Source: Diplocarpon mali
Taxonomy: Eukaryota > Ascomycota > Leotiomycetes > Helotiales > Drepanopezizaceae
NCBI GenBank assembly: GCA_024741835.1
Contig: JAENRP010000550.1
Location: 1-19,153 of the forward strand
DNA: 19,153 bases
Direction: 5' to 3'
The translations under genes were made by a program, and so were the position numbers. How positions within the stretch are numbered: the stretch's first letter is position 1; every line of letters begins with the position of its first letter. The notes beneath the pieces were generated by a model. It was not told the DNA's origin, did no database searches, and saw nothing but the letters and a program-made list of their open reading frames with translations. Positions 1 to 8,542 of the stretch are shown piece after piece.

Positions 1-1208
1 TGGGGTTTATTAATTATATATACTATACAATTAGTATTATTATACTAGTTGGATTCAAGGATCTTATAAAGATCGGCTTTTAAAATATAGGCATCTTTAT
101 TATAATTATTATCTAAATTATTAAAAGTAGATTTAAGTTTAAATAACCTACTATTATTATTAAAGGTATTTGCTAAAGTTTTAGCTAAATAGCCTTTTCC
201 TTTGCCTTTCCTTAGTAGTTGCGGCCTTTAGTAGAATAGGGGCAATTTGCTTCTTAACTTCTGCTTCGATTGCTTTTTAATATTAAAGCTAGCAACTATA
301 TTAATCAATTGCCTTTTAACTTTATAATTAGTAATATTATAAGTACTATTATAGAAGTAGTATCCCTAATAAGCTTAAGGGCTTATCTTGCGCTCCTTCC
401 TCTTCTTAAGCTTATTATTGCCTTATAATGCAGTATTTGCCGATTTAAAGCGTCTTTTAAGGTCTTACTCAATAGTTTAAAGGAGGTCAATCTTCTTATA
501 GATCTTAAGGTTAGGTTAAACGAGAAGAGATTGTTTTATAATAGTAAACTTAAGAGGAAGGCTATTAAGTAGGAAATTAAAAAGCTGAGTTTCCTTAAAA
601 GTTATAGCTATCTTAGGATCTGCGGCTCTTACTCTCCTTCTTACTTTATATAGTATAGATTAAGTAGAGTCTATATTTATATCTATATCTTTACTATCTT
701 TATCTTTTCTATATTAAAATAAAGTGATTTACTATAGTAAATATTAAGTATTAAGGGTAGTTATCTAAGAGTATTTTACCTTTAAAGTATCTTATCTTAT
801 CTTTGTATTATTATAAACTTAAATAAAATCTTAGTCTTTATTACTTAAACCTCTATTAATCTTAAGCTTGCATTTGACTAAGGCTAGCTTATACTCCTTT
901 TCCTTTTCTATATTTAAAATCTGCCTTTAGGATTCTCGGTTATTGTCTATTAAAGCTCTTAAGCTAAGCTTATTTAATATATCTAATAAATCCTTAATAA
1001 TTGTATTAGCTATTAAAGTAGAAGTAAATAAATTAGTAGAGGGAGTATAGGAGGCTATTCTTATATATTTAATAAGTGTCTTTTAAATCGCTATTTTAAT
1101 GCCTTTACTCTTAAAGTAAAGCTTTAAATTATCGAACTATTATTGCTAGTTCTTTTAAAAGAGTTAGAGGTCTTTAAGCCTAGTATTTCGATTGGAATCG
1201 GAAGCTAT
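1..1208 (-). pseudogene. B1: gag and start of protease of a copia polyprotein, RIP-degraded, 5' part only
   Basis: This is the N-terminal part of a Ty1/copia gag-pol polyprotein; the rest lies left of the window. A frame entered at minus-strand position 1208 reads ASDSN, then a Gag-like stretch with FDNLKLYFKSKGIKIAI and regularly spaced stops where Trp or Gln would fit (TGG to TAG, CAA to TAA). It continues through a charged segment (IEKEKEYKLALVKCKLK) to a protease-like YNNT motif at about 30-45, where an Asp codon has probably become Asn. The first codon is ATA, which I infer was ATG; an ATG at 1264 exists but is in another phase. Positions 1-151 align with 19003-19153 of B2, and this frame is the same as the pol frame there. 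I see no convincing zinc knuckle. It cannot be functional. Confidence 0.72.
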
Positions 1209-1365
1209 TACCGTTTCGAATAGAATTGCGTTTAAAATCAAATAAATTAAATGGTTAAAGGCATTCCTCCTATCGAAAAGTCGAAATAATTAAATAGTAG
1301 GTATTATAAAAGTATTAAATAGGAAGGAAGTCCTTTTATCGAAAAGGGTTTTTAGGCTATAACGC

Positions 1366-1496
1366 AGGGAATTATACCTCTTATAAAATATAGTAAAGTA
1401 AAGAATCATACCTCTTATAGTACTAAAGGGTTATAGAGCAAGGAATCACACCTCTTATAATATAGATTGGCTAAATAGGGAATTATACCTCCTATT
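1366..1496. repeat. Four leader repeats in B1
   Basis: Four copies of a 20-bp motif near AGGGAATYATACCTCTTATA start at 1366, 1400, 1440 and 1477, so spacing is 34, 40 and 37 bp. Differences are mostly C/T and G/A transitions. They lie in the transcribed leader, upstream of gag on the minus strand. Function is unknown; position would suit a packaging or dimerisation signal, but that is a guess. Confidence 0.6.
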
Positions 1497-1596
1497 CGCC
1501 GATTGCTTGCCTCTTACTATAAGTCTCGTTTAACTTCCTACTAATAGTTGTAGCGCAAGTGCTTTCTAAAGGAAGTTAATAATCTATTATCAGTCT

Positions 1597-1613
1597 AGCT
1601 AGGGCTTATAACC
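1597..1613 (-). other. B1 primer-binding site, half tRNA-iMet type
   Basis: On the minus strand the bases directly after the LTR read GGTTATAAGCCCT. This complements AGGGCUCAUAACC of the initiator tRNA-Met anticodon stem-loop except for one RIP-type G to A change. It abuts the LTR without a gap. Drosophila copia and yeast Ty5 are primed by a 5' half of this tRNA. Confidence 0.75.
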
Positions 1614-1808
1614 TATTAAGCTTAAGTAAGTTGGCGCAATAGGTAAAGGAGGCTTTTAGAAGTCGATGGTCGATATATTAATAAGAGTTAGGGAAGGAAA
1701 ATTACCCCTTTCTTCCCTATAGCTATATATGTATCAATATCCTACTAACTAAGTAGTAGGGTCATATGACAATACATCGGAGTGATGGCTATATCACCCA
1801 TCTCAACA
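1614..1808 (-). mobile_element. B1 5' LTR (195 bp)
   Basis: This 195-bp segment recurs at the same length at 14674-14868. Its right end reads CTCAACA and its left end TATTAAG, a RIP-altered form of the inverse TGTTGAG, so the LTR has 7-bp inverted ends of the TG...CA type. A primer-binding site borders it on the left, which makes it the 5' LTR of a minus-strand element. The bases outside it, 1809-1813 (GTTAT), should be one copy of the target duplication; the partner is off the window. Confidence 0.82.
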
Positions 1809-2352
1809 GTTATTAAGATTAAGGCTGCTAAATCGTATAGAATTCAAAGCTAAGGAGTAGGTATAAAGTAGCAAACCTCTCTCTTAATATGCCTCCTTAG
1901 CCTAAGACTTAGAAAGGTTGATTTCTACTAACTACTTATATTCTGCCTACTAAAGGAAAGGTATGACTATAAGACGTTGTATCTACTATATCAGTCGCAG
2001 GTGCTTTGACAGTTCCTTGATACGACCGTGACACTCCTTAAGGGCCGCGGATAGCGCCGCGAACTCTTTACTAATATAAAAGGAAAGCTATAAATAAGTA
2101 TTAGCGAGAATAGAACTTTAAAGTCGATTCAAGGTACTTATAAGAATGCATTCTACCTTTTACTTTTAATATTAGTAGCACTTTTTACTATACTTTAACT
2201 TAAACTTGCACTTATACGCAATATTGCGCATAAGGCGCTGCACGTACTAGTAATAATAAACGCAGTAGGCTATCGTAAGGGCGCCTAATAGCAAAGGGAT
2301 CGGCACTACGCGTATCAGACGCGATTTGACCTTAGATTAAGGTAAACTTACT
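1809..2352. other. Unassigned intergenic DNA left of A1
   Basis: No coding frame, RNA gene or copia homology was recognised. It was joined to 7957 onward before A1 inserted. Patches at about 1975-2065 and 2220-2335 keep more CG and CA/TG steps than the elements around them, including a GC-rich stretch at 2041-2061, so it seems less affected by RIP. A TATAAAAG string at about 2076-2083 could be an old promoter or LTR remnant, but I cannot define element ends. Confidence 0.4.
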
Positions 2353-2357
2353 TCTAA
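2353..2357. repeat. Target-site duplication of A1, left copy
   Basis: TCTAA directly precedes the TG end of the A1 LTR and is repeated exactly at 7952-7956 after the CA end of the other LTR. A 5-bp duplication is normal for LTR-retrotransposon integration. Confidence 0.9.
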
Positions 2358-2604
2358 TGTAGCAAGGAGGTTCTCTGATAGTGAACTTGATAGTAAACTA
2401 GAAGAGGGTACGAAGAAGTATGAGGTGCAAACGACGATGTTGGATGTCTTGATTTATAAGAGCTCTCTAACTAAGAGCTATTTAAGGTAAGCGGCCTTCT
2501 TAGTGAAGGCGCTAAGTCATATGGCAAGTTATATGATATATCATATATATAATATGTCATATAACGGATCATATGATAAATATATAATAGGTATACCTGT
2601 AATA
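2358..2604 (-). mobile_element. A1 3' LTR (247 bp)
   Basis: Begins TGTAGCAAGG on the plus strand; its other end, TGTAATA, is a RIP-altered form of the TGCAACA seen in the partner LTR at 7705-7951. On the minus strand a TTATAAAT string (about 2453-2460) is the best TATA-box candidate, and CATATG-like words repeat through 2518-2578 in the inferred U3 part. Confidence 0.9.
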
Positions 2605-2606
2605 TA

Positions 2607-2613
2607 CCCCTTT
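2607..2613 (-). other. A1 polypurine tract
   Basis: On the minus strand AAAGGGG lies two bases before the 3' LTR, where plus-strand DNA synthesis should be primed. A2 has the altered form AAAGAGG at the same place (9403-9409). It is short, so the call rests mainly on position. Confidence 0.55.
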
Positions 2614-2654
2614 AGGAAGACCTTTAAAGGTACTCGCTAGTAATATATATAACG

Positions 2655-2672
2655 TTATAACTTTTGTTATAA
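2655..2672. terminator. A1 3' UTR stem-loop, TTATAAC/GTTATAA
   Basis: A perfect 7-bp inverted repeat around a TTTT loop, downstream of pol. It may act in RNA 3'-end formation or be incidental in such AT-rich DNA. The A2 counterpart lies at about 9450-9470. Confidence 0.4.
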
Positions 2673-2715
2673 TTTACAGTTTCTAATGAAAAATCAACCT
2701 GTAGATATGGGAAAT

Positions 2716-2745
2716 AGAGTAGAGTTCGCTAGCGCGCTCTACTCT
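2716..2745. repeat. 30-bp palindrome in A1 3' UTR
   Basis: AGAGTAGAG and CTCTACTCT flank a core containing the palindrome CGCTAGCG. The A2 version (about 9508-9537) keeps the core but has RIP changes in the arms. It is unlike the dispersed 23-bp palindrome in sequence. A structural RNA role is possible but unproven. Confidence 0.6.
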
Positions 2746-2781
2746 GGAGTAGGAAATCCACCCTTTAAAAAGTCAAAATCA

Positions 2782-2804
2782 ACTCGCGGGCCCGGCCCGG
2801 AAGT
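2782..2804. repeat. 23-bp palindromic module, A1 3' UTR copy
   Basis: ACTCGCGGGCC, one central C, then GGCCCGGAAGT. It is a copy of the module shared by families A and B and remains GC-rich in this AT-rich window. The bases that follow (AAATCACCCTTTAAT) also follow the coding copy at 4751-4773, so the shared unit is longer than the palindrome here. Confidence 0.8.
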
Positions 2805-2891
2805 AAAAAAAAAATCACCCTTTAATAGAAGTGTAAAAAAAAAATCACCTTGTAATAGAGGTGTAAAAAAAAATCACCCCTTAATTAAGGT
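2803..2891. repeat. 30-bp tandem repeat, three units, at end of A1 pol
   Basis: Units at 2803-2832, 2833-2862 and 2863-2891 (30, 30 and 29 bp) each hold GT, a run of 9-10 A and ATCACC. The pol stop codon lies inside the third unit, so the array overlaps the last codons. A2 has the same array at 9599-9685. Confidence 0.8.
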
Positions 2892-4684
2892 GCAGAACCT
2901 TCATATTTAACAATTTGATAAAGGCGGCGTAGTTAGAGCTATTTAAGCTTTTAGTGAGTCTATCGGCGGCGTTATCTTTGGTATTAGTATACTAAAGGTC
3001 CAAATGGCCTTTCTAAAGCTTTTGCTAAATATAATAGAACTTGATATCGATATGCTTTGTTCTCTAATGATATTCGGGGTTTTTAATAAGATAAAAGGCT
3101 TCTTAGTTATTATAGATCATCTCGACTTTAGTAGCGTCGTTGCTATTATAGCCTATTTCTTTAAGTACTTAGCGTATCCAAGAGGCCTTTTATGTAAATT
3201 TGCATATAGCGACGTACTCTGCTTCTATAGATAAGAGAGCGATAATAGTCTATTGCTTAAAGGAGGCGGTAATTATGCTATTATTAAGGAAGAAGACAGC
3301 CTTAAAATAGGAGGCTCTACTTCCTTTATTACCTGCCTAGTTAGAATCGTAGTAGCTATGCAATTTCTGAAGTTCTAGGTCAGTTGTTTTGCTTCTGAAG
3401 GTAGTATAATAGAATCGCATTCTTTATAAGTATTATAAAACTCGTTTTAAAGCTACTATATATTATAGTAAAGGGTTAATAAGGAATTTGCTAAGAATGG
3501 AGCAGTGGTATAGTATATCCTAACGCATATAGTACGCAAGGTACTATAGAGAACTATAGATCTTTTAGTATAGCTTCACTTCTTATAGAGTGGCTTAGCC
3601 TTTAAATTTGATTATATAAACTTTATAGTTATTAGTAAAAGGCGTTAGTATACTCTTATAATTAGTTATATAAAAACGTTTAAGAACCTTATTAATGTAG
3701 GCGTCTTAATAAAGTGAGATTGTTCTATTTTATCGATCTTTAATTATATATACTCTTAAGAAGTAGTTAGTCAGTTCGCTACCTATAATCTTAAAGAGGT
3801 TGCGAAGATCTCTCTTGAACTTATTATATATATTACCTTTCTTTACTATTATAAGGAAGTCGTCGATATAGGTAATGATAAGAATCCGAGAGGCGCGGTT
3901 GATATATATGCAATTATTAGTATTAAAAGGTTGAAAATCGAGCTTTTATAGCTTAAACTGTAGCTTTTCTTACTATAGTCGTAGAGATTGCTTTAAGCTA
4001 TATAAGGCCTTAAGAAGCTTAAGATAGTAGTCTTAAGGTAAAAGAATGACCTTATCTTAAGTGTATTTAAGAGGTAACTTAATATAGATATTAGAGTCAG
4101 CTTCTAAATTAAGGAAAGCTATCTTAATATTAAACTGATTTAGCTTAAAGTTATAAAGAGCTGCGAGTGCAATTGCAATCTTTTAAATAGTAGATTTGCA
4201 AACGCTAGCAAAGGTTTGGTTGTAATCTTGACCTTATTATTATATATAGCCTTATATAACGAATCTGACCTTTGATTAAGAGATTTTCCCGTTTTAGTCT
4301 CTTTTTATTTTAAAGATAAGCCTTGATCTAAGTACTTTATTATCTTTAGAGAGTTTTAAGCGTTTTACTACTACCTATATATCCTTATAAGTAAGGGAAT
4401 TGTACTTAGAGTTGATCGCAGATTGCTATTTATTAGCGTTAGTATAAGAGAGGGCTTATTCGACTATTTTCAAGTCATTTAGGTAAGGAGAGTCGAGTAA
4501 GGCTATATAAAAGGCGCTTAAATAGGCTTCCTTATTATTAGAGTTATTAGCTTTAAATCTAAGAGTAGTAGAGCGAATAGTTCTCTTTTCGGAAGGCTAA
4601 GGGTAAGCCTTGTTCTTTAAACCAGGAGGTCTTCCTCTCTTTCTTAGAGTTAGAAGCTTAGCTTTAGTAGCTTTTCCTAAATTG

Positions 4685-4773
4685 ACTCGCGGTCCTAGCC
4701 CAGGAGTAAAATCATTATAAGAGTTAGTATTATTATTATTTTAAGAAGTAATTCGTAGGCCTGGCCTAAGAGT
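4685..4773. repeat. Two palindromic modules in A1 pol, integrase-RT linker
   Basis: Copies at 4685-4707 and 4751-4773, 66 bp apart (22 codons). On the pol strand they read TPGLGPRV and TLRPGLRI in the polyprotein frame. They lie after the integrase core and before the first RT motif, in a region that should tolerate extra residues. A2 has the same pair 48 bp apart after an 18-bp in-frame difference between them. Confidence 0.82.
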
Positions 4774-6163
4774 GAAATCACCCTTTAATTATAGCTTTAT
4801 AATTAGGCTGTCTTTATTAAATCAAATATAAGATGATCGAATAATCTTTTCACCTATTTGCGATAGTATATAGATCTGATAGATACTTCTATTATCAAAT
4901 CCGATAAAAGTACTTATCTTTACTCTTAAAGCGAGTTTATTGCTTTAAGTTCGCTTTTCTTTCTTAATTAGTATATAAATGCAATAGCCTAATACTCAAA
5001 GATGCTTGATTAAAGGAGTATAAGGCTTATTAGGCTTAATATCGTCTTAAAATACCTTATATAGAGTCTTACCATTTAGAATATTAAAGGCAGTAAGATT
5101 AATAATATATATTATCGAAAGAAGGAGGTAAGGCTAAAGAAAGGAGGGGATATTTTAGTTAATTATAGCTATTTGCAACTTTTCTATTAGTATGCGAATT
5201 AATCGTTTTAATTTACTATCTTATTCTAATATATATAGAATAGATTCTTTTAAAATTATACTAAGGTTTTCTATAAGTATTTACATTTATATAAGAGAGT
5301 ACTCCTTGCCTCTATTAGTTCTCTACTGCTTAATTATGCGATTATATTAAGTTTATAAAAGGCTGATTATCTTCTTATTTACTTTAAAGGCATTAGATTT
5401 ATTTATATAAGTCTATCCCTATCTAATTATTATAGCTAGGCAAGTGAAGATAAAAGCGTATTTATAGCAGTTAAGGCTAGTTGGCTTTAGATGAATAATA
5501 TCAATATATAGCTTATTAAGTGCCTTTATAAGTCGAAGGCAAGCTAAACGTTTATTAATATATTAAAGAGGTCTGTCCTTTTTATAAGAAGCGCAAATTC
5601 GCATCTTCCTTAATTTTGTTTCCTTAATCTATATATTAGTAATAGCAAATTAGGTCTTTTTAACTATTTATAAGCTAGCGTAGCTTAATCGATAGTATTA
5701 GAGCTTAATATTAAGAGGTCTATTCTTAATAGTAGCTAAGAGAGTATATCTACTTATATAACTAAAGGAGTTAGTAAAAGGCTATTCCTTATTAATATAT
5801 ATATTATTATTAATAGTATAAATTTCCTTTTTATTAGATAGGAATAGCTTGCCATTTCGATAGAAGCCTTTAATTTTATTAAGTTTATTACTTAAGTATA
5901 GGTAGATAAGTGATTAAAGTATATAAAGAGTATTAATTAACTTAAGAATATATACCTTTCTATTAGATTTAAGTACGTTAACTTTGCAAGTACTAATGCT
6001 AAAAGGTTGAATAGATCTATTAATTATACTTAAAGAGGGTAGATTATCTTAAGTAATATAAGAGGTAAACTTAAAGAGATTATTAAAGATATACTTACTA
6101 ATACTTATATTATATAGCTAATAATTCCTTAATTTTAATAAGAAGTAAAAGGTAGAAGAACTG

Positions 6164-6252
6164 ACTCCTAGGCCTGGCTTAAGAGTGGAAATTGGCCTTA
6201 AGGAGGAGTCGCCTCTTAATAAGGAATTGACTCCTAGGCCAGGCTCGCGAGT
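6164..6252. repeat. Two palindromic modules in A1 pol, just before protease
   Basis: Copies at 6164-6186 and 6230-6252, 66 bp apart. They read TLKPGLGV and TREPGLGV in frame. The second (ACTCCTAGGCC, A, GGCTCGCGAGT) has its CTAG-type and CGCG-type arms swapped relative to most copies, as if inserted in the opposite orientation. GAAATTGGCC or GAGAATTGGCC follows each, so local duplication is also likely. Confidence 0.82.
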
Positions 6253-7345
6253 GAGAATTGGCCCTAGGGTTAGTAATAGTATAGTATACTTAAAGAGGTT
6301 ATTATTTAACTCTTCGTCTTCCTTTTAAATCTTCTTAAAAGGCTTCTTACCTTTTAGTAATAATAATAATAAGGACTTATTATCTTTACCTTTAAAGTAA
6401 TAGAATATATACTTCTTTTTTAAATCCTTTTCTTAAGCTTCTCTTTTCAATTTATTAATTATAAAGCAATCTTCTACCTTATAATATAGCTTTAGTTACT
6501 TATAATAAGGATAGGAGGAATTAAAGGAGGTAGTAGTATTCTTAAAGGTGCTCTTCTTTAAGTCTTTAAAACCTCCTTTATTTTCTGACTTCTTATAGTT
6601 AAAGGAATGCGGCTTACTAGCTGATTTATTACTATATAAAATAGTTCTATTCATTTTTAAACTCTATAAGGCTTAAGCTTTATTAGTAATATCTTTAATA
6701 AGAGCTTTAAGTATAATCTTTAATTTTCGTTTAACTACTATAGCTAAGCGAAGGTTAAAGTATTATCGATCTGCTTAAATAGGCCATTTATTAGAATAGC
6801 TAATAATAAATATAATTAAATGCTAATAAGAGGGAGGGGTAGAGTCGAAAGCTTTTAATTTAATAATTAAAAGCCTAAAGGCGATAATATAAGCTTCGAG
6901 TGAGTTAAAGTCGTTATATTTAATAGTAATATAGGTCTATATAACATTATATTTAAGTACTATTCCAGATCCTTTATACTATTTTTAAAGAGCTTCTTAT
7001 ATATTTAAGGCAGATTTATTGCCTTTTATATAAGCTAGTAGGCCTAGTTTGCAATTAAGTATAATAGTAAGCTTTATTTAAGATTCCTTAGCTTCCTATT
7101 TAACTTAATTGTCCCTTTCCTTAAAAGTAATAGAACGGTCCTATAAGTTAACCTTAAGTGGAATATATATTCTAGCTTTTATATAAAGATATATGATTAA
7201 GGCATTTAACTTTATAAGGTTTAAAACCTTATTCTTCTACTAGCTATAGTCCTTTGCGCCTTTAAGCTTTTAAGACTTAAGGAGGCTAAGGGCAGCTAAA
7301 GATAATAATATCTTATTTATATATATATATATAGAATTATCAAAA

Positions 7346-7380
7346 GAAGAAGGAGGAGAAGGAGGAAGAGGAGGAGATAA
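7346..7380. repeat. Purine-rich codon repeat in A1 gag
   Basis: A run of GGA, GAA and GAG on the plus strand encodes SPPLPPSPPSS on the gag strand, from about residue 94. A2 has the same tract two codons shorter (SPPPPPSPP). It is a length-variable Pro/Ser linker near the Gag N-terminus, preceded by a short (AT)n run at 7320-7333. Confidence 0.7.
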
Positions 7381-7687
7381 ACTATTATATTCGAGTTTAG
7401 GGTACTATATATTAGTCCTTATAAGATTAGGTGATTCAGGCAGTAGAGTACTTTTAGCAATTAAGCTAGTAATCTTAGCTATTAGTCCTAATGATTTAGC
7501 TATAGTGACGAATCTTGCGTAAGCTTAGACTATTATATAGCGCTCTGGAAGGGGAATAGCCACTGTTTTATTATTAAAATAATACTATTATACGTTATTA
7601 GTTGAGTAAAACTCAAAATATCAATTAGCCTTTTCGTTTGTAAAAGAGACTCTCATCGATGGAATTTGTCAAATGCTATTTATAGGC

Positions 7688-7704
7688 ATATAGGGCTTAT
7701 AACC
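7688..7704 (-). other. A1 primer-binding site, half tRNA-iMet type
   Basis: On the minus strand GGTTATAAGCCCT directly follows the 5' LTR. It complements the anticodon stem-loop of initiator tRNA-Met apart from one G to A change; A2 keeps the unmutated G at that place but has another transition three bases on. The four bases beyond differ from the tRNA complement only by transitions. Confidence 0.8.
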
Positions 7705-7951
7705 TATAGTAAGGAGGTTCTCTAATAGTGAACTTAATAGTAAATTAAAAGAGGGTACGAAGAAGTATAAGGTGCAAACGATGATATTGGATATCTTGAT
7801 TTATAAGAGCTCTTTAATTAAGAGCTATTTAAGGTAAGCGGCCTTTTTAGTAAAGGCGCTAAGTCATATGGTAAATTATATAATATATTATATATATAAT
7901 GTGTTATATGACGGATTATATGATAAATATATGACGGGCATACCTGCAACA
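7705..7951 (-). mobile_element. A1 5' LTR (247 bp)
   Basis: Partner of 2358-2604, equal in length. The outer end keeps TGCAACA (CA terminus) while the inner end reads TATAGT where the partner has TGTAGC. A plus-strand open frame crossing it at 7868-8107 is antisense to the LTR, extends into the flank and has no known domain, so I do not call it a gene. Confidence 0.9.
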
Positions 7952-7956
7952 TCTAA
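7952..7956. repeat. Target-site duplication of A1, right copy
   Basis: TCTAA, identical to 2353-2357, directly after the CA end of the 5' LTR. Confidence 0.9.
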
Positions 7957-8186
7957 TATTAATAGTAGTAGTAGTAGTAATTGTTTCTACTACTATATAT
8001 TAGCTTTATGCTATAGTAGTAGAAGTAAGGGACCTATGCGATTATATATAGTTATTATACTAAGAAAGGAAGATCCTATAGAAGGAAAAACAAATTTAAG
8101 TATATAATGCGACTTACGCTAAACTAAATATAGAATAGTACTATTTATATAATAATGCGCTAAATACGTTATTATACGAAAATCGT
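7957..8186. other. Unassigned DNA right of A1
   Basis: This was contiguous with 1809-2352 before A1 inserted. A short TAG microsatellite (about 7962-7979) faces CTACTACTA (7987-7995) and can fold into a hairpin. I recognise no gene. Confidence 0.35.
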
Positions 8187-8542
8187 TATAACCTACTAAC
8201 GCTTATAAGCAAGCGTTCTTAAAGGGAGGAGGTAGTATAATAGTTATACCCTTAAATAGTGCAATTACTTAAAAGTACGGCGTTTTAAGGTTTTATAATC
8301 TCGATTTAATATAAGGTTATTTTAAATCGACCTTAAAGGTGCAAAAGGATATTCTTATATAATATTACGTAAACGGGCAAAGAGCTTTAAGCTACTTATA
8401 TATATAAGGGAAAAGGGCTCTCCTATAGAGAGGGTTCTCTAACTTCTTCGTTTCTTTTGTATTAGATTTATAGAATACGCCTTTTGCACCACTTCTTGCT
8501 ACTATACTTGATCTTGCACTTCGGTGGTTCTATGTCGTTATA
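8187..8542. mobile_element. Possible LTR of an unidentified element (about 356 bp)
   Basis: The segment starts TATAAC and ends GTTATA, which would be TGTAAC...GTTACA before RIP, a TG...CA inverted terminus. A TATATATAAGGG string at 8399-8410 and pyrimidine-rich sequence after it look like an LTR promoter. The right end meets B3 exactly where B homology begins. Against it: flanking 5-mers (ATCGT and TATTT) do not match, and there is no second copy in the window. Orientation is unknown. Confidence 0.3.

Larger units (their letters stand above)
1209..1613 (-). other. B1 5' leader between primer-binding site and gag
   Basis: About 400 bp of untranslated leader lie between the 5' LTR and the inferred gag start. 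Four degenerate copies of a 20-bp repeat occupy 1366-1496 and the primer-binding site is at 1597-1613. The rest is AT-rich with no readable frame. The equivalent part of B2 lies beyond the window. Confidence 0.55.
2605..2880 (-). other. A1 3' untranslated region
   Basis: Holds a short polypurine tract next to the LTR, two inverted repeats (2655-2672 and 2716-2745), one copy of the 23-bp palindrome (2782-2804) and most of a 30-bp tandem repeat that runs over the pol stop codon. The matching A2 segment is 9401-9674. Confidence 0.75.
2881..7656 (-). pseudogene. A1 gag-pol polyprotein of a Ty1/copia element, full length in register, many stops
   Basis: 4776 bp, exactly 1592 codons from ATG (7656-7654) to TAA (2883-2881). 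Landmarks in the one frame: Gag starting MRVSFTNEKAN; a Ser/Pro-rich run near residues 93-104; two palindrome peptides at about 469-498; protease remnant NISISKYI near 516 (active Asp probably lost); integrase CASYKK at about 688, where the second zinc-binding Cys now seems to be Tyr, and core LYIDIIHLKPTS; two more palindrome peptides at 962-991; reverse transcriptase with IFKIKRD (1114), GQDYNQTFASV and an intact catalytic YIDD (1263-1266); RNase H with SIEAEYVAI (1476-1484) and KNPEYH-RTKHIDIKFYYI; C-terminus KDNAADRLTKSL to KVLHLN. Stops mostly replace expected Trp or Gln. No frameshift was found between checked landmarks. Confidence 0.92.
2358..7951 (-). mobile_element. A1: complete Ty1/copia retrotransposon, family A, RIP-degraded
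   Basis: A 5594-bp element bounded by two 247-bp LTRs and a perfect TCTAA target duplication. In minus-strand order it has 5' LTR (7951-7705), primer-binding site, one gag-pol frame (7656-2881), a 3' untranslated region with hairpins and short repeats, polypurine tract and 3' LTR (2604-2358). Domain order with integrase before reverse transcriptase makes it Ty1/copia. The LTRs differ by about 30 positions, all transitions in my hand alignment, so LTR divergence measures RIP and not age. A1 is less damaged than A2: it keeps both aspartates of the RT catalytic motif. Many stops make it non-autonomous. Confidence 0.93.

Noticed and set aside
1264..1264. ATG at 1264 as the B1 gag start
   Set aside because: Its frame meets stops almost at once and differs from the frame that carries the Gag-like and protease sequence. 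A RIP-altered start at 1208 fits better.
1500..1613. A tRNA gene at the GGCTTATAACC sites
   Set aside because: Only the anticodon-arm complement is present and it abuts an LTR each time, so these are primer-binding sites.
2686..2910. Plus-strand open frame of 74 codons rich in Lys
   Set aside because: It lies over the A1 3' UTR, palindrome and A-rich tandem repeat; the Lys codons come from A-runs. No start context or conserved domain.
3004..3234. Plus-strand open frame of 76 codons, with a similar one at 9816-10028
   Set aside because: Both are antisense shadows of the RNase H region of A1 and A2, which reads clearly as copia on the other strand.
7868..8107. Plus-strand open frame of 79 codons
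   Set aside because: It crosses the A1 LTR boundary and the target duplication into the flank, so it arose by insertion. Composition is low-complexity.
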